This document shows, piece after piece, positions 14,908 to 26,598 of a DNA stretch of 64,000 nt. The DNA is from Rhea pennata (taxonomy: Eukaryota; Chordata; Aves; Rheiformes; Rheidae). Under the pieces are notes generated by a model. It ran no database searches and was not told the origin of the DNA. It was given only the letters and a program-made list of their open reading frames with translations. The stretch covers positions 16,878,666-16,942,665 of the forward strand of contig NC_084663.1 of assembly GCF_028389875.1 (NCBI RefSeq), written 5' to 3'. Within the stretch, counting starts at the first letter, position 1. Each line of letters starts with the position of its first letter. The position numbers and the translations under genes are program-made.

Positions 14908-17900
14908 CTGTGTCCGTTTCTTCATTTAAAGATGGTTTGTATGGGCTGTATTGCCCTTTCAAAAAAGGGAAAAGGAAGGCACAATTAAAATATGGAGTTT
15001 GGAAGGGCTTGAGCCTTTTGAAATAAAACTTTCATAACGTCAGCTTGGGAGAATTATCGTGGAAAATTAAAGACATGTTTTTATTCTCTGACAGTACAAT
15101 TGGTACATGGAGTGTATCATCAGATTTGCTGGATGAACTGCTGACATTGTTCTTGATAGTGTAAAACAACAGCCGACAGCTATGTTTAAACCACAGCCTT
15201 TTCTGAACATGTGCAAAACATCAGTCTAGTCTGGTTAGTATACAAGAAATATTCATAAAAAGATCCCTGCATAACAACTGATAAAAACTTTCCAAACTTT
15301 GGCTCTGAGTTTCTAGTTTTTGACAGTGAATTTTGCAAGTGTAAAAACAGTAAATTATTTATTACAGTTATCGTGTTCTGAGCTAAATTATGAAACTGTG
15401 ATTTACTGTGAGATCTGAATGAGGTATTTTCATGGATGGATTTACTGGAAGCGATTTTGAGATCTGTAATCTCTGTAATATTATTCAGGCAGGCAGGCAA
15501 TTGGAGTTTGTTGACAGTGAGAGACTGTGCCGTTGTCCTGCAAGACCATTGTTGTTTCCTTAGTCCTAATTGTGTTCTCTAACTAAATTAAGCCAATTAC
15601 TCACAAAAAGTGATAATAAACATAGATTGTGTTTACACAATCTGTAACGATTGTGCAGTTACATTTGGCTGTACAAATGGCCTGTACAATTATGTTTGGC
15701 TTTCTGAATACATTGGGAATTACTAAGTTTAGACCTCAAATTTAACTATTTCATTTAGTCAATCACGCCTGCTTTCCACAGAGGCAAAAGATTAAGGAAA
15801 AAAAGATGTTTTACACTTCATAGCTTAAGATATTGTTTGATGATGCATCCAAGACATTTTAACAGCTTGCTGTTGCTGAAAGGCAGTAGTCTGGTTTCCC
15901 CTTTGACTCATTTTCCTGCAGTTTTCCTTATGTTTGCTCTAGCATGTGTTGGGCTAGTCAATTCAACTGACAGAATACAAATTCAAAAAGGAAGCAGATA
16001 GCTTTCTGCCATGTTAATGTGCCAAATTGGCAGAGTGGGCATAGGGGAGCTGTGGTCTAGAGGAGTTGCTTTAGAGGTCAGGAGAGTGCACACAGCTGTC
16101 ACAGCACTTTCATGGTTGCCTCTAGCTGCAAAGCGGGACTCCGCTTCTTTGCAGAGAACCCTGACAAGTCAATAAGGGGAAAAGTGAGCAACCAGATAAC
16201 ACATTCTCTTTGACAATGGTGTCCTTATTAAAATGATGGCTTGGTAGCTGGCTGTCAGCCTGTAGTTCAAACAACTTACATGTTACAATTGCAGTTGAAG
16301 ACTGTAAAAGGCTTCTTGCAGAAACCTTTTGATAGCAAAGTTTATTAATGGTCAAATATCCTTTACTGTTGGGAAATTTGCATTTTCAAAATGTCACGTT
16401 GCTACAAGCAATTTTCTTTGCTTGTGTCTGCTGTCATGTTAGAAAAGGAAAATCTCCAATAAAAGTAATTTGTATCAATTTTTTGACTGTTAAGATCAAT
16501 ACAGCAGCAATATAAAGACTAAATATTTATATGGAACATTGGTCTTTTACAATATGGAAAAGACAGTCTCTTCTGACAGGTATCTTTTTTGCCAGTAGTC
16601 ACGTCCAATAAATGGAAAAAACTGCCAAGTGAAAGGATAGATTCTCCATCTTTTGATGATTTTGTGGAATGGAGTACTGAATCACCTGAGGAGACTTTGT
16701 CATTCCCATCTGTGAAGTACTTCTGCAGCTTTTCCAGGCTTTCCAAGGTACATGTCTCATTTCAGCTACCACCAGAAAAAGGGTGGACAACTCCTGACTC
16801 GGAGTACATGACACCTTTGATGTGAGGGTCAGCATGAAGTGGAGAAGATAGGAATGTGGAGAGCGAACATTTACCGGCTCCTGTGGGAAAGCTTGGTTTA
16901 TGACTTTTCCCCACTCCACTGCTGCACTGCAAAGGAACTTTTTCACTAATGTAGCTCACAAGACATTTCTCTGACACTGACTCCTATGTTATCATCTCTC
17001 AAACTTGATCATTTAGGTTAGTGGAGAAGTAATCCCAGTTAATGCTGAGTATTCTAGAAATCATCTAGTGCTAGAAAGTGTCTGGTGCTTTTCAGAATCA
17101 GGATATCTATAGAGGTGAGCTTTCTTCATGTTTGAAAGGTTGTTCAGAATTAACTTTACTACTAGATACAATTAAATAATAAAAAATCTTTTATAAGATT
17201 ACTAATAGAACAAATCCTAATTCTTTCAACATCTCAGCTATTTTCTAAGGGTGACTAAATTAGCCTCTGTTAGCTTTGCCCTGCTTTTCATTACCTTACA
17301 AGAGGTCTGACATGCATTGAAGAATCCCTGGAGTTGCACCTTTCTTGTTCCTATTACTGAGAGCTCTTCTGGAAGACCTAATTTCTCTACCCAAACTGCA
17401 AAGATATCTTTCTTCCTTTTTCCTCTCATATACCTGCCCCTCATTTTCTGTGTCTGATACTGTGAGTTTGCAGTTTGGTCATATAATAATACATCATATC
17501 ATATTTGCCTGGTCTGAAAGCTTGAGAAGTAGCTGAAACCCCCAGATATCTTTACGTATTCAACAACAACATCTTCAAATTTTCTCAGTCAAGATGGAAA
17601 TATGGAATATTTAATGATCTGCTACTGTCATCTCTGAACTTTCATGCCCCATCTCCTCTATCACCAGGTGAGAAAGGGAGCTGTAGCATTCTCAGTAGCT
17701 TTTTTGGATCTCCAGTACTTCAAAGGCAGGATTATACCTGCAGGATTAATAAACTTAACAACTAAACCCTGAAGTATGATGAGCAGTCAGTTGTTCTAGC
17801 TAGGGATTAAACTCATTTCCAAGGCTTAGTTATGAATAAAAGTACTTTCATGTGCCTGTTGGTACCCTGAGAAATACTTGTGGAAGTAGAAGGCTCTTTA

Positions 17901-20863
17901 ATTATTTGTGCATGTTTCCTATGTGTTGACTGTCTTTTGCTTCTTGCATTTCATAACCATTTATTCTTTATTCCTTTCTAGTCACTTCAGTAGCTTATCT
18001 CAGAAACTTTTATCTCTGAATTTCATCTTTTATAAAATATTTTTGCCTATGCTTTTTAACATTTTGTCTTCAAGTGCATATGACATGAATTGAGCAAAAC
18101 CAGCAGCCTATGCTTCCGCATGTAGATGGCTAAAATCTCATATTCACTAGAACTCCACCTTTCTGCTTGAATGCTTTGTGATACACATATACCATATATG
18201 AATATCTTAGAAGAAAGGAAGAGACAAGGCAAGCAAAAAATAGAATGGATAATGCCATATTTTACAATGATTTATTAATACTTGGAAAAGCCAAAAGGTA
18301 ATTACTGTCTGAGTTAAAGACTTAAAAAGCTTTCAAACTAGGCAAATATGATAATGATATGATGTATTATTATATGACCAAACTGCTGGCTTTATCATAT
18401 AACAAGTGTATTTCTGGGCATGTGACAGGAATGTGGATATATATCCAAGGAAAACTTGCACTCCCTGTCATCACCAAGATAGTCACCCTCCCCTCCAGGA
18501 TGGTGTCCAGTAGCATACCAGGATCTGCAAGCAGCAGTCACTCAGGGGCTGGTGCAGGATTGGATGTATATCCACTGCGTGGTTGGGGAAGCATATATTT
18601 TGGCATGAGACAAATCTTCCATCATGTGAAAGGGACAGTCACGGGTTCCTCGAGGAAAGAGGAAGGAGAAGAATAGACTGCCTGGCGGTAGTACAGTTCG
18701 TTCTATGTGCTCTTTAGCCACATCTGAAGGCTACCGCGATAAACATGAGAGTACAAGTGATCCAGATTAATTGTTCTGGCAGGCCAAATTCAATTTATCA
18801 GCGGCAGTCTGTGTGTTTATGAGCTGTGTTTTTATAAGAGTAAAATCTATGTTTCTAAAAGCTATGTATGTTAGAACAAATAGCCAATCTGACCATAATA
18901 ATCTCATTGTAACGTGTGCCTCCCTCTTCAGCTCTGCTTAGTGGCTTCCATTTTTCTGTCATCTCTGTTTTCACTTCCAAAGCCCTTCAGAGTTTACCTG
19001 TCTCCTACAGCATAAGCTTATTCTCTTGCCTTGTTATGTTTTCAAAATAGAAGCTTCAGACCTCCTTCTGTTCCATTACTTAAGCCTGAGGGAAGCTCCC
19101 TTCATCTTTTTCAAAACAGACGATTATGTAATACCATTCTTTGAACCCCTGTCAAAATTCTTTCTTTCCTATAAAAGGCTTGATGGGAGTAAGCGTCCAG
19201 AGTACTGAGGCCATTGCCCATCACACAACCCAAATAGTCTGGCTTTTTCTGTCAGAATATTTGTATCCCTCCGTCTTCTCATACTTAAATTTACATTTAC
19301 AAGAGGGGGAACAATCCTTTTTGCTTTCACGTGTAATATTAGCTCATCATATATGGTTTGTGAATGGGGCTCATACGTGTTATGACAATGTATTTAATAC
19401 AGTAATCATCTGTTTTCTTCGCATTATTCCCTTGTGTGCTGTTCTTCAGAGAGTGTTATCAAAGCTTTTCTCCCATCATAAAATGTGATCAGATGGTACC
19501 TTAATAAGGACGTTTATGTGAGTACTGTAGCCTTTGTCAGGGTGTTGCATGAAGAGAATTGTATTGTTTCCAGCACCCATGTTACCCTATTTAGAGCTGA
19601 CACAGCTATTGCAACGCTGCATTGTGCTTTGTGGATATTCCTAAAGTTATGTCATGTAGGTGTTCTCAGAAACATTTCAGTTTATGTACCTCTCTTTCCC
19701 TCCTGCTCCCCAATTATGGTTGGATGCCAGAATGAGGTACACTGTTTTACAGGAATTATGTGAATACAGGAGTAGTATACCCAAGGATCATGTACCCTAT
19801 TGGCTCTAGTAAGGCACTCAGAGTTCATATAAAGCTCCTTACCTGCTGTAACAGCCATAGTTTGGTGTACGTATGTGTGTTGCTACTTCCCAGAACAGAA
19901 TCCTCTATCCTCTAATATGGTTTATGCATTGTTCTTAAAAATGCATGTGTCCACTCAAATTCCATAGAGGAAGGTTCTGTACAGCTACTGATTAATTACA
20001 AACATGTATCTATCTATTGCTAAGAATTCAAAATATCTTGCAGTTGTTCTTTAGTTATTAACATTGTTTTGTTAGTTTAGGCAAAGCTGAAATTGGAGGT
20101 GTGAGTTAAAGCTCCAAAAGAACTGGACTGTTGTTCTCCCCAAAAGCCCCTCAAAGCTGCAAGTCCATTGATCTGCACTCATCAGGACTAGGTAACCCTA
20201 CTATTAACCAAGAGTTTGAGAGAGATGACTGGCTTTACTTTCAGAATGTTTGCAAGTTTTCTAACTGGAGTTCGTTCCCTGAAAAAGTGGGAGTATAGTA
20301 TGCCCACATCAAGAGTCAAGAGGTGTATAGAGGTTGCTACAGCCATGAGGTATTAATGAATTACGTAAAAGCAAAGTGAGGATGAATTAAATATACTGGC
20401 ACAAGATTGAAGACTGAGCCAGCTGGTCCTGCAACAAAGGATACTTCAATATACAGGTTCTTCCATGGTTTTATTCCTGAGCTTACAAAGGTATTAACAT
20501 AAGCTTAAAAAAATGCACAAGCAAGCCCCATCCCTGTACAAGCTCTCTTCAGCAACTGAGATGAGAATTCAGCTTGTTCCATGGTCTGTCTTTGTCTGCA
20601 GGATAGCTATTTTTACTGATTTTCCTATGTTGTCCTATGACAAACTAGTTGTCCATTATATTGTACCTTTAGCATTGACTGGGACATGTAATCTTAGCAG
20701 AGGTAGAGCCTGAACAACTTAAGTTTAAAAATGGAAAGCTGGAGTGGAAATACAAAAAACTGACTAATAAAAATGTTACTATTCTTTGTGCTAGCATATT
20801 GTACTTAAAATACAGTTTCATATACATGCAAATATGTTTACAGTGCAAAAAGCTCTACGTTAC

Positions 20864-20869
20864 TTTATT
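20864..20869 (-). terminator. Candidate poly(A) signal of microprotein gene
   Basis: Minus-strand AATAAA about 190 bases after the TAG of the candidate two-exon ORF at 21058-22498, followed by T- and TG-containing sequence. It fits a compact transcript. Confidence 0.4.
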
Positions 20870-21057
20870 CACAAAGTCATGTTCTGTACTTTGTCTATGA
20901 AATTGTTGTCTCTAAACCTGCTTCACAGGTTCAACTTCACAAGTAGCACCAGTTTCAAATAAACTACAATATGCAGAGATCATTTTTCATACCTCCTGGG
21001 TATGGGTAATCATCATGAATATTTCTTTGAATATTTGACACAGAAAGCATATTGCAA

Positions 21058-22498
21058 CTATACATATGCATCCTTTCTTGACCAAACTCCCCAAATTGCC
21101 ATTAGAATGATCATAACAATCACAGTGTAAAGCGTACAGACTGTAGCAAGCTCATCTCCACGCTGTCGTTTGAACCCAGAGGCACTGGGCCAGTTCTCAT
21201 GCATGTTTGCTGTGGATTTCTGTCTGTGAGCACGGAGAGAATGTATCCTGCTGTAACAAAAAGAAAGATTAAGATTAAAAATGATTCTTAATAATTTATT
21301 AAGAGTTTGATAATGTGTATAATGAAGTACAGAGTGGACGTGGAGTCACTGACTAGATTTGGGAAAGAGCTCTTTGAACTGTATGGGGCTAATAGAGTCA
21401 TTTCCATAATTGGAAATGCAGAACATTTACCAGCCATTTGGTGTATCTCTCCTACTGACAGGCAGAGAGACTGGTTATAGGCTTGTTAGGGAATGTACGG
21501 CACTCTTCACTATTAATACAAATCTGTTTTGTGAAAAGAAAAATACACCTTTTCTTTTTGCAAAATTATGAAAGTGACAGGGTTAAAACATTTTGTCAGT
21601 TACCAAAACTTCGATCAGGGGGAATAAGCACAGCATGTGCTATGTGAGCTTCCCATTCTGCTCTGCTAATGTGTTTTTTATTTCTGCTTTTCAGAGAGAA
21701 CTTCCCTCAGCAGTTTTTGTCAAGATATTTGTTAGCCAAAGATACCAGTCAGGAGTAACTACATAAAAAGTATCTGCAGCATTCTCCAGAGTAGTATTTT
21801 ACATTGTTTTGCCACCTTTCTCAAATGGTTTGAAAGCAGAAGTGCTAGACTATAGCAAGTAACTTCCAGTTATTGCTGTCTCAACTTAGATTTGTCCTGG
21901 CTGCAGTGCACCACAGTTCCTAATACATCCAAACTGCAATGCCAAAAGGACATCAGTCAGCTTGGCTTTTTATGTAGCTTAAAAGGGGTCTGAGGAGTAT
22001 GATACTCGATACAACTCTTGTTCATATGCGTTCTTGCTATTATTACCACAGAAGAGTAGGAATTACAAAAAAAAGAAAAAAAAAGTAAAAACCCTAAACA
22101 CCCAAAACATTAGAGGAGGCACAGTTTATGAGTTAGGAACTCTTAACCACAAATTGTATTTAGATACTTATGCATACTTGGAAGAAAGCTGTTAGAACTG
22201 TTTTTTTAAAGATAAAAGGCTTGAAAGTGTGATCTGCAAAGGTAATTTGTCAATAAAACAAGTTCTGCAGTTGATACTTTGCAGAAACTAGTTTTAGGGT
22301 GAAAAGTACATGTTTAACATTTGTATTAGGACAAAGGCTAACTGTGTCTTGCATAACTGCAAATCAAACAACATAGTTCATGATAATCTGGCAGTATCAA
22401 GTTAAGATCACAAAAGAAATGTTCTGTCAGTAGTTTGCTTTCCTATTTCTACCTGTCTGGGAGAATGTAGTACATGCAGCTTACCTCCTGGCATTCAT
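21058..22498 (-). CDS. Candidate 68-residue single-pass membrane microprotein
   Basis: I do not recognise this gene. Two minus-strand segments join in frame: 22485-22498 (ATG plus 14 coding bases, donor AG|GTAAGC) and 21058-21250 (acceptor TTTTTGTTACAG, stop TAG). The intron is 1,234 bp. The predicted 68-residue product has a basic N-terminal half (MNARSRIHSLRAHRQK), an aromatic patch at about 23-32 (ENWPSASGF), KRQRGDE at 32-38, a hydrophobic helix at about 39-61 (LATVCTLYTVIVMIILMAIW then GVW) and a short polar tail SRKDAYV. By the positive-inside rule the N-terminus should face the cytosol. An in-frame TGA lies 24 bases upstream of the ATG, which is the first ATG after a TATA-like element at 22561-22570. 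A second ATG at residue 21 could give a 48-residue form. It stands alone in a 13-kb gap. Chance assembly is possible because no homologue was checked. Confidence 0.5.
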
Positions 22499-22560
22499 GT
22501 TATCCTGGTAATCGAGTTGTCAATAAAATAGATTTCTTCTTGCAGAGAGGAAAGAGTTGT

Positions 22561-22570
22561 CCTTTTTTAT
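22561..22570 (-). promoter_or_regulatory. TATA-like element upstream of microprotein ORF
   Basis: Minus strand reads ATAAAAAAGG about 63 bases before the ATG at 22498. A start site 25-30 bases further on would leave a 5' UTR of about 40 bases with no upstream ATG. There is no CpG island here, unlike the four recognised genes. Together these suggest a regulated, TATA-type promoter. Confidence 0.3.
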
Positions 22571-22599
22571 CCTCTTGCTTCCTCTCACAAAGGAGAGAA

Positions 22600-25500
22600 A
22601 TCTTCACTGTGAACCAGCAAAAGAATCTTTCTCCTCAATTGAGCCCGCAATGAGCAGCCAGCCTTGTCAGTCAAAGTACACAAGTTATTGATTTTCTAAA
22701 GCTGATTTTGACATAGTTCCTCAAAAAAATCTCTGGAGCAGCTCAAGAGGCAAATAATGAGTAATCTCAAAGACTGACTTCTCCTTTTAGCTGCTGGGAT
22801 CCCTTCTTATAAACAGTAGCTGGCTGCTAAAACATTGCCAAATTCTTAGCAACGGAAGTAATGCACAGATGAAGGGTGCTGGTGGTGAAAAATGCAGAAG
22901 GATGAGCTGTAACTTACAACTACTTTCTATTAGATCACAGGCTCTCTTCTGTGTTCCCTTCTTAGTTCCTTTCTACAACTATCGCTTGGTTAATTTACCA
23001 GGAGTGAAATTTCAAGCTGCTATCACTTAGAGGTGTTCTAATGCTCAAACAGTTTTGGAAAAAGTAGGTGCCTTTAATAATCTGTTGACTTTCATAACAT
23101 GACCATATTCAATATGCAGTCTGTATAATGGCACAAAAGAAAACATTTGGACATCTAGAGATAGTAACTAAGTATAAGGAAACCTGCAGAAGTAAATTTA
23201 AAATTTGAAATTTTGCCATTTCCTGTTCATTGTGTCCAAACAAGAGTCTAGAGAATTTTGTTGTCAGGCACTACTGTGATGAGAGTTGTCTGTTCACTTG
23301 TCATCATTCCCAGCTGTCTTAGGAATTACAGCTGATAAAAACTTTGGAAATGTTGATAGCAGCAGTAAAACATGATGCTTTCTCCTTTTACTCATTTTTG
23401 ACCACCTATAAGAATGCAAAAAATGTTCTCTTTCCTGTTTTTCTTAGGAAAATCAATGGGGTACCACAATAATAGGAATTAAAACTTGGTCTTTAAATGG
23501 AGGTGATTTTCTCTCAGCTGAGTTTAATTGATTGTCACAATGAAAGTCATCAGATGACTGCAATGTAAATTAATTCACACCTGAGCTTTGTACTGCTGCA
23601 GCTGGAGTGGCTATTGGTGTTACCTACTTTAAATGTCCATTTTGTAGATATGCAGCTATACTGCAGGGTGGATAAGCCTTACTGTTATTTCTACTTTGCG
23701 TTAAAGTAAGAAAATCTGTTCTTTGCTTTGTATTCTTCAGCCAGAATTATGCTCTAGGAATTAGATTTTGTCCGGGGTCCACGTTTCCTGAAAGTGCATG
23801 TGTTGTATGCAACCTCCTTTATACAAAGACTGGTGTAGAAAGTGTAAATGGGCCAGTTTCAAAAGAAAATACATTAATGAGTGGCACAGATCCTCATGTA
23901 CTGGGATACTTCTCCGCTAGAATACTGATACTGTTCAGCAAATGGGAAATGGGGGGAGGGGGAAGGGTTAAAAATCTAGCAAATCTCTAGAAATTTTAAG
24001 CAGTCTTAATAGAAATTCCTTTTTGTTTCCCTAATCAAATCTTACATATATATTGTTTGTTCCTGCCCACTTGAAACAATAATTAATAGGAGGCCGTGCC
24101 AGTGCAGAAGTTCTCCCACAAGTTGTTTATTGAGTTTATGATGCTTTAATATAATAAATTTAACGGTTCTGTAAGTATCTGTAGCGCTGCTGAACATACA
24201 GGATTTAAATTTGTAGTTTAAAAAAAAACAGGCAGAAGCTCTTCTTTCCCAAAGCAAAATGAGAACAGCTTCATACATCATCTTTAAACTGCCAAAAAAT
24301 AAAATAACCTCCATTTCCCATTTAAATGTTATTTTAAGTTTCTGGTCACAGATTATTGCTGTTGACTAAGACAAATCCGAACTTGCAGTTCTGGTGCACT
24401 TCTACAGGCTTTTGTCTTTTCTTCACATACATAGCATCTGTGTTTTTATATAAAACACTTTTGGTTCCTTTAGTTTTAGTAAAGCCATTAGAAATGTCCA
24501 AATATGTCTTGGGATATCATTTATACTCTGGAAATTTTGCTAGATTGAATTTCAAATATAAAGTAAATGTTTAAAAGTTTACAAAATTAAATGCTCTTAA
24601 TCTTATTAAGACTGACTTTGTTTACTCCTGCTCTCATCTGTCACGTCATAAAACTCTTTTTCATAAATAACATGTGTAAAAAGAGCTATTTTGATCTCAG
24701 CAAAACTATAACAGTTTAACTGAAACTGAATCGAGGCTCCATTTCCTTTAAGTGAACTTGTTATAAATTTAATAGAAGTACATATTTTGAAATGTACTGT
24801 ACATGTCAATAGAAGTACCCTTTACTCCTAACCACTGTGCGAGGAATAAAACACTGTTGCTGTAACCAATGAAGCCACTGAGGATGCCATATAATTCTTT
24901 GTTATAAATAATATTTTAAAGAAAGTATTTTTATAGAAAAGTAGAAATATTATAATGACTTCCAGAAAGAGATCACTAAAGAATTACAGAGATCCACTGA
25001 CTTGAATCACTTGCAGCTTTTTCAGACCAGATCCTAAAAGAGTATAGGTACAACTTCTGGTGCTGCTAAAGGGGTTCAGTGCCTGTTTCCATAAACAGTG
25101 TATGATAGATGCCTCAATAAAAGCTGTACGCTGGGTTCTTCCTTTATGATTTTCATTTTTAATACATTTTTTCCATTTCAAACTTTGGATTTATAGCGCT
25201 TTTTTCCCATGACCCCAATACTCTCTCCTTGATTTTCTGTTTCTTATTGACGCTTTCACTTTTTGATTGAAGTAACAGAAAGCATGCCCACGCTAAATTT
25301 TTCGTAACTGTCAGGCTGCGTTTTTTTTGGCCACATTGTAAACACTTGCTTGAGCATTTCTGACTTTTATTTTTCTGGGTTTTTTTTCCTTCCAGTCCTG
25401 TAATTTTATTTGTGTAAAATTATCCTTTATAACGAACATGCCCAGTTTTGTGAAGTACAGCCAGGGACTCCGGGTGAACTTTACTGGGAAAAAGAAAATC

Positions 25501-25640
25501 GTCATTGAGACAGGCTAAAAGCAGCACAGGAGAAGCAAGGGGAGAAGCACGGAACTTAAGTTGTTACGTGAGTTAACAGTAACTCAGTGACCCAAGAGAA
25601 AAAACACCAAAGCGAGCAGGTACGAAATCCTGAGGTAAAA
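22600..25640. other. Intergenic stretch upstream of GTSE1
   Basis: AT-rich DNA with short ORFs only (longest about 90 codons, minus strand, near 24042-24314), none with a recognisable domain or splice context. No repeat family was identified. Confidence 0.45.
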
Positions 25641-25856
25641 AGGCAGGAGGTGGAAGAGGGCAGGTCAGGGAGCGAGCGCGGCCGGGCCCCTCGGGCGCCG
25701 CCGGGGGTGGCGGCGAGGCAGGAGGAAGCGGCCGGGCGGCCAGCCGCGCCGGGCCCTTTACCGCGGGAACGAGCCCGTCGGCGGCGGAGCAGCTGGGCCG
25801 CGGCCCGCCGCCTACGAGCCCCAGAAAGCCCTGCGGCGCCGGCACGCGCCGTATCG

Positions 25857-25970
25857 TTCGAACCGGCCAATGAGAGCGCGCGCAGCGCGTCACGTGATCC
25901 GGGGCGCGCTTTCAAACGTGGCGCCGGCAGGGCGAGGCGGCTTAGTGCGCGGCGGCGGCGCCGAGGGGAG
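25857..25970 (+). promoter_or_regulatory. GTSE1: GTSE1 core promoter and non-coding exon 1
   Basis: The block contains a palindromic TTCGAA at 25857-25862, a CCAAT box at 25867-25871, an E-box CACGTG at 25891-25896 inside TCACGTGA, and TTCAAA at 25911-25916, the reverse complement of the CHR core TTTGAA. CCAAT plus CHR is the usual layout of G2/M genes controlled by NF-Y with DREAM/MMB. A 5' UTR exon probably begins soon after the CHR and ends at 25970, where a GTGAGG donor follows; the ATG exon has its own acceptor at 26593. Confidence 0.6.
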
Positions 25971-25978
25971 GTGAGGGG

Positions 25979-26013
25979 GGTCCGGTCCGGTCCGGTCCGG
26001 TCCGGTCCGGTCC
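25979..26013. repeat. (GGTCC)7 pentanucleotide repeat
   Basis: Seven perfect GGTCC units starting eight bases after the putative exon 1 donor of GTSE1, inside the CpG island. Confidence 0.9.
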
Positions 26014-26598
26014 TGCCGAGCCGCGTCCTGGAGCGCCGGTGCGGGGCCCGGCCGCCGGGCTGGGATGGGGCAGGGGGGCGGGCGGCTCCGCGCCCTTCCT
26101 TGGGGCTTCGCCGCCGAGCAGCGGGGCCGTTGGTCCTCGGCGCGGGCGCTGCCGGCCGCCCCGGGGTGTGGGTCCGGCCTGAGCTCCCGGGGGTCAGGCC
26201 GCGCCGGGCGGGTTAATCCCCCCGCCTCTCTCTCGGATAAGCAGAGCGGGAGCTGCCTCAGAGGCTGTATACATCACTGATGTAGTGACTGGATGTTATA
26301 CTAAGGAACTGCAGGAATCCTGGACGCTAGTGCTGTATTTCAAGGCTTTTTACACAACTTACAACACTTTATATAAATAGTCTTGGGTTATTCAATGCTA
26401 CATTTGAAGAGAGCGCAGTCAGATTTCTGTGATTTTTTTTTTGTAAGCTGTGTGTTCGTGAGGCTGTCACTGAAGTTCATGTGCAAGATTCTTAAGAGAA
26501 TTTTTTTTTCTACTTATTAATTTGCCAAAATCATACAATTCTATGATGTTACTGCATTTTTCTAAACCTACTGCATAATTCTTTGTTTTCCAGGTACT

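Larger units (their letters stand above)
12690..20860. other. Intergenic stretch, TPRKB to candidate microprotein gene
   Basis: About 8 kb of AT-rich DNA with only short ORFs lacking recognisable domains, codon character or flanking splice structure. Inside are a 36-bp minisatellite (14821-14907) and a tRNA-like relic (about 14605-14660). Positions 16519-16977 hold overlapping ORFs on both strands that match nothing I know. No ancestral neighbour of human GTSE1, such as TTC38 or PKDREJ, could be recognised. Confidence 0.5.
25650..26230. other. GTSE1: CpG island at GTSE1 5' end
   Basis: Strong CpG-dense block covering the inferred GTSE1 promoter and non-coding first exon. The long open frames on both strands here are composition artefacts. 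Confidence 0.85.

Noticed and set aside
16519-16977. Overlapping 70-115-codon frames on both strands
   Set aside because: No recognisable domain and no convincing exon structure, and both strands are equally open. Left as unassigned.
18900-19220. Possible ancient LINE reverse-transcriptase tail (plus strand, near TTCCAAAGCCCTTCAGAG)
   Set aside because: Resemblance to old L2/CR1-type C-terminal sequence is too weak and too short to support by eye.
25556-26280. Open frames of about 70-210 codons over the GTSE1 CpG island
   Set aside because: Composition-driven; the GTSE1 ATG lies downstream at 26599 behind its own acceptor site.
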